Positions 1-11,919 of a stretch of 64,000 bases of DNA are shown here, piece after piece. Position numbers and translations under genes: made by a program. The notes beneath the pieces are model-generated. The model did no database searches. It saw only the letters and a program-made list of their open reading frames with translations, and was not told the DNA's origin. Within the stretch, counting starts at the first letter, position 1, and every line of letters starts with the position of its first letter. The stretch is from Terebella lapidaria (taxonomy: Eukaryota; Annelida; Polychaeta; Terebellida; Terebellidae), in assembly GCA_949152475.1 (NCBI GenBank), contig OX424561.1, positions 5,146,001 through 5,210,000 on the forward strand, given 5' to 3'.

Positions 1-1141
1 GTGCAAAAAATACCCCTTCTTCGTTTTTCACAAGTTCTTTCGTTTAAAATTTCAGGACGGTTCCACCGTAAACGTTGAACGACAGGTTAAACTTCTTCGG
101 ACCCCAGTTCGGTAACCTAATAGATGAGATTTAGAAAAGATATATTTTGCACTAAATCTCCAATATTCAGGAAGAAATATGTCCAAGTCTGTCATGTAGT
201 TCGCAAGATTTCCTGTCTCATGGGGTTTTCATGTTAATTCCCCTGATTTGAAGCAAACTACATGTAATCACAAATTCGTAATATCCAAAATGAATTATTA
301 AATGGCAAAATCAGAGCTTGCAGCAGGAAATTGTCTGTTAATGTCTTATCATTTTGTACTCTCTAAGAACACATTTTGCCTGAATGAATACACATGCATG
401 ATCTAGGTTATGTTTTTGTAAGTATATGCTATGGAAGGAACACACACAAACAATCAAATATATGGGTACAATTCATTAGTATAATTTTTGCTTTTGTCAT
501 TATAAAATAGCATGAATCTTATTATGTAAAATGAGGCATGTCGAGGCTGGGTGTGCAATAATTGCATTTCTCGCAAATTTATTCTTCCAATTTTCACGAA
601 GTGATATCGGTTACCATGACAACAAGACCAATTCGAGGACGATGTTGGCTCGACATATTTACCAGATAACTCCCCTTCCCTCTCTCCCTGCTCCGTGTGA
701 CGGTAGTCCCTCTCTGCACTTATTGATTCAGGGCTCTCCCCTGGGACCATGACGTAGGCCGCAAGGTATCCCGGACGTAAGCACTATCCCCTGTGTACAA
801 TTTGTTACCGTGGTAACCACTGTATTGATCGGAACCCTGGGGGTGTGAGGTACGGGGTGAGGCTATCCATCGCCATTTATGCTATCGGTGTTCCCCTCCC
901 TCCACCACCAATCTGTTATCACGTTTATATAGAGCCATATATAGAGTCAAAGAACGGCGACAAAACACGACAGATCATTCATATTGATCACAATCAGGTT
1001 GATACAGAAGTTGTATTCGCAATAAGAATTCGAATCACTATAAATATTTGTAACCCTAAACATTCAAAGTTCGCCGCGTCCGTGAAGATTTCTTGCGGCA
1101 CCCTGTAGGTTGCATTTATCATCTGATTTTGATAATTTTTC
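1..1141. other. Intergenic, no gene recognised
   Basis: AT-rich sequence with a somewhat GC-richer patch near 640-900. Short open frames occur on both strands, but none has splice context or resembles a protein I know. The first repeat terminus begins just after this stretch. Confidence 0.5.
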
Positions 1142-3599
1142 AGGTTACCGTACCTTTAATCCGATAAACTATTGCCGTGGCATTGCGTCTGTCGTCGTCC
1201 ATCGTCGGCGTTGTCGTCCGTCTACATTTTTATCTTTATCTGGAAAAATCTTTCTTTAAAATCTTTCTATTAAAATCTTTCTGGAATTTTGCACAAAAAT
1301 ACCTAAATATAATCCAAGAGGGAGGTATTTTTTTTAGTTTTTAGGTTACCGAACCTATGGTCCGATAACCTATTGCCATTGCGTTGCGTCCGTCGCCCGT
1401 CAGTTCGTCGTCTTCCGTCCACATCTTTAGCTTACCGGCCCTTTGGGCCGATAAACTATTATCGTAGTTTTTGGTCCGTCGTCCGTCCGGGTCTGTAACT
1501 TTTTTTTTGGCATGATGAATTTCCCCATAAATTTGTCAGAACATACCTTAGGCCAATATCTGAAGACGTTTTTTAATTTTTTTTTTTTTATTGAATCGTT
1601 TTTGCCGAATTGGCGGCCATTTTTGACGAAATGTTGCCAATTTTTGACTTTGGTGGCCATTTTCTCAAAAACTGTTTGATCAAATTTGAGATTTTTGTTT
1701 CAAAACATTCCTCTCATGTACCTCTATGACGTGTATAAGTTTGCGTGATTTTGATTTTGATTTTAAAAAAAAATAGAATTTTTGGCCATTGAAAATTTTT
1801 TTGGACTTCATAATAGGAGCTGTGCGGAGTAAACTCATAGAACACTTCCAGATAGAGCCTATGTATTGGCACATTCAAATGGGAAATCATATATTGTGGT
1901 TTGAGTGGTGACCTTGAATTTGACCTTGGAAGGTCAAAACGACCTTTTTTGTCAAAGGAAACAATAATTTTTGTCTTTGGCGGCCATTTTCTCAAAATCT
2001 ATTCAGACAATTTTCCTCAAAATACATAAGATTTTCCCTACGTACCTTTGTTATGTGTATAAGTTTTGTTGCCTTTGAATCGACGGTCTGTGAAAATATG
2101 TCATAACGAAAAAAATCTGTCAAGATGTAGCTTGATTTTGTATTATCATGATTAGTCCATACAGAAAGTGTATTTCAAGCAACATTTAGGAACATGTTTT
2201 AACAATAGATTTTAACATCAGTATAACAATTTATATGTTGGAAAATCAATTTTCTATGCAACTCGCATGATTGCCTGGAAGCTACAGCACCCTTGGTGCT
2301 ATGTTAATCTTTAAAGTTTACGGTCCAATCTTTCTGAAAATTTGGGAAAAGATACCTTAACATAATTCGAGAAGGAGGTATATTTGAGTTTTTCGATTCG
2401 TTATTTTTTCAAAATGGCGGCCACTTTCGTCAAAAAACGGTCAATTTTGGACTTTCGCGGCCATTTTCTCAAAAACTGTATGATCAGACTTGAGACTTTT
2501 GTTTCAAAAGTGTAAGTTCGGTTGTCCTTGAATCGCCGGTCTGTGTATGGCGGCCATTTTGAATTTTTAACGAGTTGCCGGAAAAAAAAAATTTTCAGCC
2601 CAAATCGCGTTTTTTGGGCCAAAATTTTATCCTTTGAAAAACATTTTGGACTTGGAAATTTTCGGCACTTTTTTCCTTCATAATGGGAGCTGCCAGAACC
2701 TTACTCATAGAACGCTTAAAGATAGAGCTTAGTAATTGGTACTTTCAAATGGGAAGTCAGATTAGGCGCTTTGTGTGGTGACCTTGAAATTGACCTTTGA
2801 TGACCTTGAAAGGTCAAAATAGCCATTTTGGGGTAAAAAAAATGCCCATATTTGCCTCTACAGATGAAATGCTTGTAGATAGAGCTTAAGCTTGCATTAT
2901 GAGCATAAAGGAAGTCATATATGGAACAACTGAAGATGACCTTGAGCTTGACCTCGGATGACCTTGAGTGCTAAATGTCCGACGTGAAATGGGTAAATTA
3001 TCCACTGAGGCTCAAACACATACAGGTTAGGATTGTGTATCAGTTACAAGAATTCATGTATATATGGTACATCTTTTAGTGACCTTGAATTTGACCCTAA
3101 ATGATCTTAAGGCCAAATCTCAAAATCTTGCCTGACCTGACCTGACATGACATGTGTAAATTGGCCTCTACAGACAAAATACTTGTTGATAGAGGTTATA
3201 CTAGTATGTTCGTATTAAGTACATATATAAAGTCATATGCAGCATACCTAATTGTGACATTGCAGTTCACAAAGATGACCTTGATTGGTAAATCTCAAGG
3301 TCATGTATCACCTGCCAAGCTTAAAACCAAAATTGTCCGGTAACTTATCCTAGCCCTTGAGCTAAATTTTTTTACTTTTCGCAATTATTTCAAAATGGCG
3401 GCCATTTTTGACGAAAAATGGCCAATTTTGGACTTTGGCGGTCATTTTCTCAAAAACTGTCTGACCACTTTTGAGATTTTTGTTTCAAAAGATTTCCCTC
3501 ATATACCTCTGTGACATGTATGAGTTTCATTGCCATGAATCGCCGGTCTGCGTGTGACAGCCATTTTGATGTTTTCAACGGGTCCCAAATTTGACATTG

Positions 3600-4520
3600 C
3601 CATGTTAAAATTTCCTATGAAACATTTTTTCATGATATCTCAACTAATATTGAGATCAGAGATTAGGAATCAACTGTGGACGTATAGGAAATGATATATG
3701 CCAAATATTCTCGTGACCTTGAATTTGACCTTCGAACTAATTTTCAAGGTCACAGCACAAAATGGCTAATATCTCGCTTATTATCGACTTAACAGCTTAG
3801 GAATCCATTATGAACATATAGGAAATGATGTATGCCGAATATCTTGATGACCTTGAATTTGACTTTTGATCTCATTTCCAAGGTCAAAGCGCGAATTGGG
3901 TAATATATCGCTTATTATCAACTTTACAGATTATGAATCAATTGTGAACATATAGGAAATGATTTATACTGAATATTCTCCTTGACCTTGAGTTTGACCT
4001 TGGACCTCATTTTTAAGGTCAAAGAACAAAATGGGTAATATCTCGCTTATCATCAACTTTACAGATTTGAAGTCGATTGTGCACATATAGAAAATCATAT
4101 GGGCTGAATATCCCCATGACCTTGAACTTGACCTTGCACCTAATTTTCAAGGTCAAAGCACAAAATGGGTAATATATCGCTTGTTATCACGTTTACAGAT
4201 TAGGAATCGATTGTGCACATATAGAAAATGATATATATGCTGAATAGTATCATTACCCCGAACTTGAACTTGGACACTATTTTCAAGGTCAGAGCATAAA
4301 ATGACTAATATTTTGCTTAATATGGGTAATATATCGCTTGTTATCACGTTTACAGATTAGGAATCGATTGTGCACATATAGAAAATGATATATATGCTGA
4401 ATAGTATCATTACCCCGAACTTGAACTTGGACACTATTTTCAAGGTCAGAGCATAAAATGACTAATATTTTGCTTAATATCAACTTAATAGGTTAGGAAT
4501 CAACTATGGACACATAGAAA
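3600..4520 (-). repeat. ~135-bp satellite units, reverse orientation
   Basis: About six degenerate head-to-tail units. Each has a TATAGGAAATGATATATG-like segment, a TGACCTTGAA..TTGACCTT stretch, a TTTTCAAGGTCA segment and a CTCGCTTATTATCGACTT segment. A unit-and-a-half near 4190-4330 is repeated almost exactly at 4325-4480, which indicates recent local duplication. They are the same family as the plus-orientation units at 33000-37900. Confidence 0.8.
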
Positions 4521-4521
4521 A

Positions 4522-6318
4522 CTAGACGTCAAGCCCTAAAGATGCCTTGGAGGCATTTCGGTGTTAAGACTAATTAACATAACATGTTTACCATGGGCTG
4601 TACAATGCTCTACGACACACTGTTTCCAAGATATCGACGAAAACGAAAAATGTCGACTCGGCGAAAAAATTCCAGGTCAAGGTCAAAGTTCATCCATAAT
4701 ACCCCTTAGACATGTTTGTCTAACTGCCACGAGTGCGAAGATAACGTCTGTTTCGCTCGGCATAAAAATTTCAGGTCAAGGTCAAAGTTCATAAATAATA
4801 CCCTTAAGGTAGTCCGCTCCAAACAGTGAGGGGAGGGGGTCAAAGAGTTTTCCAAAATAAATGACTGTATTAACAAAATCCAGAGCTTCAAAATGACCTA
4901 TCTTATAGAGTAACTGATCAGCATCCTAAAGCTGAAAAGAAAATAGGGGGTCACCGTATCCGTTCTCTTGGAAAATAAGATGCAAGATGTGAATATGGGC
5001 AAAAACATGTGTAAAAATACCATAAATTAAGTCATTTTAGTAAATGTTTGTGATTTTTGATCGAATATGTCGAAGAAACCAGCACGGTGACCCCCAATTT
5101 CCTTTTCAGTATTAGAATGCTGATCAGTTACTCTATGAAATATGTTATTTTGAAGAGATAATAATCAAAATATAACTTTTGAATTTCGACTTTTCATTAC
5201 CTCCCTGTTTGTAGCGGACTACGTTAAGACATGTTTGTCTAGGGCAACGAGTCCGAAAATAACGTCCATTTCGCTCTACGATGCACCGTTTCTCGAGATA
5301 TCGACGAAAACGAAAAATGCCGACTCGATGAAAAAATTTCAGGTCAAGGTCAAAGTTCATCCATAATACGCCTTAGACATGTTTGTCTAGTGCCACGAGT
5401 CCAAAAATAATGTCCGTTTCGCTCTACGACGCGTCGTTTCCGAGATATCAATGAAAATTTCAGGTCAAGGTCAAAGGTCATCCTTGATACCCTTTAGACA
5501 TGTTTGTCTAAGGCGACGAGTCCGAAAATAACGTCCGTTTCGCTCTACGAAGCACCGTTTCCAAGATATGCAGGAAACTTCAAGGATGACTGGGCGAAAA
5601 CTTTTCCGACCTCTAGTTCAAAGATCGTTTGACGGATTGATCCCAAAATCAATAGGGTTCTCCCCTGTTGATATATAAAGTTCATCCATAATACCCATAA
5701 GACATGTTTGTGTAGTGCTGCGAGTCCGAAAATAACGTCCGTTTCGCTCTACGACGAGCGAAACGGACGAGATATCGACGAAAACGAAAAATGCCGACTC
5801 GGCAGAAAATTTCAAGGTCAAGATCGGAGGTCATCCATAAGATCGACGAGTCCGAAAATAACGTCCGTTTCGCTCTACGACGCACCGTTTCCAAGATATG
5901 CAGGAAACTTCAAGGATGACTGGGCGAAAACTCTTCCGACCTCTAGTTCAAAGGTCGTTTGATGGATTGATCCCAAAATCAATAGGGTTCTCCCCTGTTG
6001 ATATATAAACCTCCATGAAAGTTCTGCAGCCATTGCCTACATACTTTTTGAGTTATCGTACGGAAACAAAGTCCAAAAAACAACATTGATTTCCTCCTCA
6101 CGGACCTCAGATCAGGCTGAAAAACAATAGGGTTCTTCCACATAATATATCCGACCAATGCTGAAAATTTGGCGAAGATACATCGAGGCAAACTAAAGTT
6201 ATCGGTCGGAAACGAAAACGGCGTGAAAAAAGGAAAAAGAAAAAAGAAAAAAAAAAGAAAAAAAAGAAGAAAAAAAATTCTGCTAAAACCATAAAGGCAT
6301 TTCTTCCGAAATTCCTTA
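4522..6318 (+). mobile_element. 145-bp-family non-autonomous element, copy a
   Basis: The left end reads CTAGACGTCAAG followed by a small hairpin (ATGCCT..AGGCAT). The right end is a hairpin AAGGCATTTC..GAAATTCCTTAAT preceded by an A-rich tract. The core is a head-to-tail ~145-bp repeat containing AGACATGTTTGTCTA, AATAACGTCCGTTTCGCTC and AAGGTCAAAGTTCATCC, followed by a tail module with two TTATCGTCCGGAAACC-like segments. An unrelated, locally unique stretch (about 4805-5215) interrupts the core. No coding capacity was recognised. It is inserted in a 135-bp satellite unit after CATAGAAAA. Confidence 0.7.
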
Positions 6319-6459
6319 ATGATGTACTAGTATACGGAATATTCTCATGATTTGGAATTTGACCTGCGACCTCATTTTTAAGGTCACAAAACAAAATGGT
6401 TATTATCTCGCTTATTATTGACTTTACAGCTTGGGAATCAATTGTGAACACATAGGAAA

Positions 6460-8137
6460 CTAGACGTCAAGGCCTAAAGATGCCTTGGAGGCATTTCGGT
6501 GTGATGATTAATTTATTATATCTACTAGATATCGACGAAAATGAAAAATGTCGACTCAGCCAAAAAAATTTCAGGTCAAGTTCAAAGTTCATCCGTAATA
6601 CCCTTTAGACATGTTTGTCTAGGCCGACGAGTCCGAAAATAATGTCCGTTTCGCTCTACGACGCACCGTTTCCGAGATATCGACGAAAACGAAAAATGCC
6701 GACTCGGCGAAAAAATTCGGGTCAAGGTCAAAGTTCATCCATAATACCCTCTAGACATGTTTGCCTAGGGCGACGAGTCCGAAAATAACGTCCGTTTCGC
6801 TCTACGACGCACCGTTTCCGAGATATCGACGAAAACGAAAAATGCCGACTCGGCAAAAAAATTCGGGTCAAGGTCAAAGTTCATCCATAATACCCATTAG
6901 ACATGGGTCCGAAAATAACGTCCGTTTCGCTCTACGAAGCACCGTTTCCGAGACGAAAACGAAAAATGCCGACTCGGGAAAAAAATTTCGGGTCAAGGTC
7001 AAAGTTCATCCATAATACCCCTTAGGCATGTTTGTCTAGGGCGAGGAGTCCGAAAATAACGTCCGTTTCGCTCTGCGAAGCACCGTTTCCGAGATATCGA
7101 CGAAAACGAAAAATGCCGACTCGGCAAAAAAATTTCGGGTCAAGGTCAAAGTTCATCCATAGTTCCCTTAGACATGTTTGTCTAGGGCGACGAGTCCGAA
7201 AATAACGTCCGTTTCGCTCTACGACACACCGTTCCCGAGATATCGACGAAAACGAAAAATGCCGACTCGGCAAAAAAATTTGGGATCAAGGTCAAAGTTC
7301 ATCCATAATACCCCTTAGACATGTTTGTCTAGGGCGACGAGTCCGAAAATAACGTCCGTTTCGCTCTACGACGCACCGTTTCCGAGATATGCAGGATGCC
7401 TCAAGGATGACTCAGCAAAAAATTATTTCGACCTCTAGGTCAAAGGTCGTTTGACGTATCGATCCCAAAATCAATAGGGTTCTTCCCTGTTGATATATAA
7501 ACCTCCGTGCAAAATTCTGCAACTATTGCCTGAATATTTTTCGAGTTATCGTCCGGAAACCAAGTTTCAAGATCAGCCTCGATTTCATCCTCAAGGACCT
7601 CACGGACCTCGGAGCCGGATCAAAAAAAATAATACACCCTAGAGATGTTTGTCTAGGGCGACGAGTCCGAAAATAACGTCCGTTTCGCTCTACGATGCAC
7701 GGTTTCTGAGATATGCAGGAAGCCTCAAGGATGAATCAGCAAAAAATTATTTCGACCTCTAGGTCAAAGGTCGTTTGACGGATCGATCCCAAAATCAATA
7801 GGGTTCTTCCCTGGTGGCATATGAACCTCCATGCAGAGTTCTGCAACTATTGCGTAAATATTTTTCCAGTTATCGTCCGGAAACCAAGTCTCAAAATTAG
7901 CCTTGATTTCATCCTCACGGACCTCACGGACCTCGGATCCGGCTCAAAAAGAATAGGGTTCTTCCACATATCATTTCTGACTTGTGGTGAAAATTTGACG
8001 AGGATCCGTCAAGGCAATCGAAAGTTATCGTCCGGAAACCAAAAGTGGCGGAAGAAGAAAAATAAGAAAAAGAAAAAAAAAAAAAAAAAAAAAATTCTGC
8101 TAAAACCATAAAGGCATTTCTGCCGAAATGCCTTAAT
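6460..8137 (+). mobile_element. 145-bp-family non-autonomous element, copy b
   Basis: Same architecture as copy a: CTAGACGTCAAGG start, ATGCCT/AGGCAT hairpin, seven or more ~145-bp core repeats, a tail module present about twice, a poly(A)-like tract at 8068-8093 and an AAGGCATTTC..GAAATGCCTT terminal hairpin. It sits at the same position of the satellite unit (after CATAGGAAA, before TGATATGC) as copy a. One satellite unit separates the two. Confidence 0.75.
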
Positions 8138-8658
8138 GATATGCACTGAATATCGTCATGACTTTGAACTTGACCTTGACCTTATTTTCAAAGTCAGAGC
8201 ACAAAATGACTAATATCTTGCTGATTATTGACTCTACAGTTTGTGAATCGATTGTATACATTATAGGAACTGATATAAGTTAAATATTCTCATAACCTTG
8301 AATTTAACCTTTGACATTATTTTCAAGGTCAAAGCACAAAATGTTTAATATCTTGCTTGTTAGCAACATTATGGCTTAGGAATCAATTGTGTACATATGA
8401 AATGATATATGGTGAATATTGTTTTGATCTTGAATTTGACTTTCGATATTCTTCCTTCATAATGGGAGCTGTATGGAGTAAACTCTTAGAACACTTCAAG
8501 TAGAGTTTAAATATTGGTAGTATCAGGATTGCAGTTTCAATGGTGACCGTAAATTGGACCTTGATTGACCTTGAAAGGTCAATACGGAAATTTTGATGAA
8601 AAAAGTTGTTTTAACTAAACATTTTTCCGGTAACCTTTCTTAGCCCTTAGGCTAATTT

Positions 8659-8970
8659 TTAACTTTGATAAGTATCAGCTTGGATATACATGTTTACCTT
8701 TCTTGGTAGAGCTGCGTGTGATGGATGTTTATCATATCGTTATACATATTCAATACTTAATAATTTATACAACAACTACAAAATAATTATTATTGGCCTA
8801 TGTGGATATAGAAATCATCAGTCATGGTGGGGGTCGGGGTTCAGCAATGCATCATCATTGTTAATTTATATTCCAATCTTGTGACAAGGTTTTCTGAAAT
8901 TTAATTGAGGACTAATTTCAGTTGATGAATAAGATCAATAGCATCACTGTACATACATGTACAATAAAAC
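8659..8970. other. Short spacer, nothing recognised
   Basis: AT-rich sequence between the repeat block and the candidate first exon. A small imperfect inverted repeat around ACATACATGTAC near 8950 is the only local structure seen. Confidence 0.4.
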
Positions 8971-9084
8971 ATGACTTTGAGGTATGACTTTAAGCCAAGG
9001 GCCATCGCTACGCTGGATCTGCCTACACTGTACACGTATCACAAGGATGACGGGGCATCGGAGGATACAACCACGTGGTCTCAG
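8971..9084 (+). CDS. Candidate exon 1 of unknown small gene
   Basis: Starts at an ATG preceded by ATAAAAC. It encodes 38 residues including DLPTLYTYHKDD and ends CAG/GTGACC in phase 0. The frame is much less biased toward AT codons than the surrounding DNA. Confidence 0.42.
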
Positions 9085-10874
9085 GTGACCGGGAACGTCT
9101 AGTTTGGTACAAAATGATTTCTCTCATGCAATAATGCTATCAGTGTGAAATTGATAAAGTAGTTTTTAGGCAAAAATACGGACAGTGTGAAGTTAATAAA
9201 ATACGGAGTGGAATAAAAATTAATTATCTTCGTTGACCAAATTCATCATTTGATTCGGGGAGAAAACATGACTTAGTTAGAGAGCATACGGACAATGTAA
9301 TATACGGAAATGTGAAACTTATTTACACTTCCAAGGAATTCCATAGTAGCCTGATTTTATTACATGACTTATGAAATACGTACGATGTACAAATTTATAG
9401 ATGATATTATAAATGACAGGTATTGTGTATACAGTGTATGGAGCTATGGAAACGCACAATACAAAATCTATTTAAATTAATGATGTGAATTGGGATTATC
9501 ACATATATATGGTAATTTAATATAATGGAGATCGAATGATGATGAAATGCATAAAGGTATGATTTAGAATGGTATTGAAATTCAAGCAAGATACATATAA
9601 TAATATCTGCATGTGGCGTTGACAAAACTATGAAAAATCAATTTCAATCATCAGCATACCTGCACGTGGCGCCTCAGCCTAGGCCCACGTGTACGGTACA
9701 GCGTGCCGCCCGCTCAGGGCTTTACAACTCACAGGTAGAAAACTATCGATCTCTGGTCCAATTTCAAAAAATTCCGAGACAGGCTGTAAATAAGATGAAG
9801 GGCACCGTGAGTTAGAGAATAATGTCGCATTAATGTTAAATCAACTGCCTGACATATTTTCTGACATTGCAGTTCCATATATTTCTGCTTACATGTACAT
9901 GTTTAACTGTATGAAAACATATGAACATATTTCCGCCCTAATTTGCACCAGTCGCATGGACATGGGGAAGAAATGCGAACATTATAATACGTGCATTAAT
10001 TATGGGTACATGTATACGTATGCTTCAGTATCATCTTTATTTCGCATATCAAATCGCTACATTCAGTGTATAAATCTGATCAGTATTGAATACTTTTTAT
10101 AATATCTAGTACACTTATTCCCTCACTGAATGCTGTGTTGCTACAGTTATGTATTGATACCAGATCGATATATTCCAGGGTCACTGAACGGTCACAAAGG
10201 GTCCAAGGGCATTGCTTGCTACTGACCTCATAGTGTGCTGTGATGTGTTAAGGGGGGGGGGGGGGGACTCGCGGAGTAGAGATGCTGGCTCGCGTACATC
10301 TCTGCTGATTGCACGCAGCAGCAGCAGCCAGCAAGCCATTGCACGCTGTAACTTGTCCGTCCGTCCATCCGCCCGTGCTCTCGCTCGTATGTCTATAGGT
10401 TTGATCAGCTAGTTTGCAAATGTCCGGGAATAGTAACGAATCTAGATATTGAACCGTACATTATCGCTGGCGATACTCAACTAGATCTTTACTATTATCT
10501 ACTACACTATAGCTAATATATCTCTACTATACCAGTGCACATGTACATGTACATTCTATCACGCTAATTTCACAAGTATAATCATTCATAGTTATACTAT
10601 AAAATTGTAATTTCTTCAAATTATCAATTACAACATTTCGTTTAAATTAATGTATGCGATATATGTAATGACTAGGGATGAAAAGTGGGTGAACATTAGT
10701 TGTCAATAAAGTGAACTAAATCACATTTGAATTGTATACTCTGATCATGGAAATAATCATTACAAGAAAATCCTGTAAATTTGCTTTCACTTTCATTTGT
10801 GTATTTGCATTTTCAGGATATCTGTTGTCTATTGGCACAGTGCCAACAAACATAGAGACTTTCACACTTGTTGA
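8971..10874 (+). CDS. Candidate small three-exon gene, product unknown
   Basis: Exons 8971-9084, 9655-9734 and 10817-10874 join in matching phases (0, then 2) into an 83-residue frame. It starts MTLRYDFKPRAI and ends with TGA. The signs in its favour are a coding-looking GC-rich first exon ending in CAG followed by GTGACC, a GC-rich second segment bounded by ATCAG and ACAG/GTAGAA, and a strong pyrimidine-rich acceptor before exon 3. I do not recognise the product. The peptide is Thr- and aromatic-rich with no signal peptide or membrane segment. The first exon also reads on, unspliced, to a stop at 9102 (43 residues). No promoter or poly(A) signal was established. The first exon is more credible than the other two. 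Confidence 0.33.
9655..9734 (+). CDS. Candidate exon 2 of unknown small gene
   Basis: A GC-rich island in AT-rich surroundings with an AG acceptor and a CAG/GTAGAA donor. In the frame set by exon 1 it is open (residues such as RLSLGPRVRYSVPPAQ) and leaves phase 2. On the minus strand the same island ends CAG/GTATGC and could instead be a non-coding exon. Confidence 0.28.
9735..10816 (+). other. Putative intron or intergenic, low complexity
   Basis: AT-rich sequence with a G14-like run at 10252-10265, a CAG-repeat remnant near 10317-10330 and a GTCCGTCCGTCC tract near 10360. No other coding signal was seen. Confidence 0.4.
10817..10874 (+). CDS. Candidate exon 3 of unknown small gene
   Basis: Preceded by a long T/C-rich tract ending TTTGCATTTTCAG, the best acceptor in the neighbourhood. 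Read in the phase left by exon 2 it gives ISVVYWHSANKHRDFHTC and then TGA. Confidence 0.3.
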
Positions 10875-11219
10875 TTGGATTACCTGGTATTCAGATTATG
10901 CGATCTACAAATGTACACACCATTTATCAATATGCTACCTATATGACACAATAACATCCATATTAGACCATGAGATATATCAAGAACTTGAGTGTGTGTA
11001 ACATATCCACATGCTAACTGAGTTGGATTGTCTCCAAGCTCGGTGGCCGGGTAGTCCACAATACTTCACGGATAATTTGATTAGAAGAGAAGGTAAAAAT
11101 CTTGAACGTATTATCTTGACATGTTCTGCAAGTGATCTATTGAACAGAGCGTGAATCGGAAAAATATCCAATTCAAGATCTGTACAATTGACAGTCACCA
11201 CTTTTTAAAAATAGATTAT
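10875..11219. other. Intergenic, nothing recognised
   Basis: Short AT-rich interval with no repeat terminus, no splice-bounded open frame and no RNA gene that I can identify. Confidence 0.4.
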
Positions 11220-11830
11220 CCGCCTCATTGTTTTTTCGTCCAGCGTCCGATCGTGGTCCGTCTGTCCGGGTCTGTATTACAGTCAAACATCCATTAGCGA
11301 ACACCTCCGGTCAGTGAACACCTCCAGTTAGTGAAAACTTTTTCTTGGTCCCAAACGAATCTTTTAACATTGAAGTGCTCTTCCGATTTGTGAACAGCTC
11401 CATACAGTGAACATTTTTGCTGGGTCCCAAAGGCAATCACTAATCAGAGGTTTGACTGTATTTATATATTTTTTTTTTGATGTGACGAATTGTCTCATAA
11501 ATTTACCAGAACAAGCTTTGGGTCAATATCTGGTGACGCTTGTCAAATATATGTATTTTTTTTTTTTGCAATTTGGTGGCAATTTTAATGGGAAAAATGA
11601 CTAATCTGACACAATTTCAAACTTTAAAATGATTTTTTCCCCAAAATCCACGTGATAATTTTTTTCTAGTTCTGTCCATATACGACATTTTGGGCGTGAA
11701 ATGCCTATCAGTGATTTAATTAATCCAATGATGAGGTAAGCAACTGCATGGGTCGTTTTAATTGGTCCCATTTTGTAGCTATATTTTTAACACAAATTAT
11801 TAATATATTAAGCTACCGGTAACCTGAATC
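11220..11830 (-). repeat. Relic of the GGTTACC-ended element family
   Basis: Sequence near 11480-11540 (GTCTCATAAATTTACCAGAAC and the following CAATATCTGGTGACG) matches the terminal module at 1510-1570. A CCGGTAACC terminus lies at about 11816. The CGTCC-rich 5' piece at 11240-11270 is split from it by a MITE. Confidence 0.55.
11280..11458. mobile_element. Short pogo/Tigger-type MITE
   Basis: Inverted ends CAGTCAAACATCC and GAGGTTTGACTG are flanked by TA on both sides (TA target duplication). The element is about 180 bp with no coding capacity. The interior carries tandem-like GTGAACAxCTCC segments. It is nested within an older repeat relic. Confidence 0.7.
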
Positions 11831-11913
11831 TTATATTTTTCAACAAGTAAGTGGTGGTTGTGCACAATGCACAATAAAATTCCAAACACAATGAATCTGT
11901 ATATAATCAGTTA

Positions 11914-11919
11914 TTTATT
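11914..11919 (-). promoter_or_regulatory. Candidate poly(A) signal of AFTPH
   Basis: AATAAA on the minus strand (within AATAAATAA). It is the nearest canonical hexamer I find downstream of the AFTPH stop. The distance makes the assignment uncertain. Confidence 0.35.

Larger units (their letters stand above)
1142..8658 (-). repeat. Composite satellite-bearing element block, left copy
   Basis: The block reads as reverse-orientation copies of the family at 32937-38992. Its left side has stacked terminus-like pieces near 1142, 1343 and 1431, each a GGTTACCG-type motif followed by a foldback and a CGTTGCGTCCG-rich tract. Its right end near 8630-8658 reads CCGGTAACC followed by a TTAGCCC/GGGCTAA palindrome. 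Inside are modules with mutated CAAAATGGCGGCCATTTT, and about ten ~135-bp units carrying TGACCTTGAA and AAGGTCA motifs (3600-4500, 6320-6460, 8140-8440). Two elements of a second family are nested at 4522-6318 and 6460-8137. No transposase-like protein was seen, so it is probably non-autonomous. The superfamily is not assigned: core tandem repeats inside an element recall mollusc pearl/Helentron-associated elements, but no diagnostic end was proven. Confidence 0.7.

Noticed and set aside
6600-7330. AGACATGTTT as a p53-type half-site in each 145-bp unit
   Set aside because: It fits RRRCWWGYYY, but the adjoining ten bases do not form a second half-site, so the match is weak and expected by chance.
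7821-8111. Lys-rich 96-codon frame ending in poly-Lys
   Set aside because: It is the tail module and A-rich tract of a non-coding element. A parallel frame occurs at the same place in copy c.
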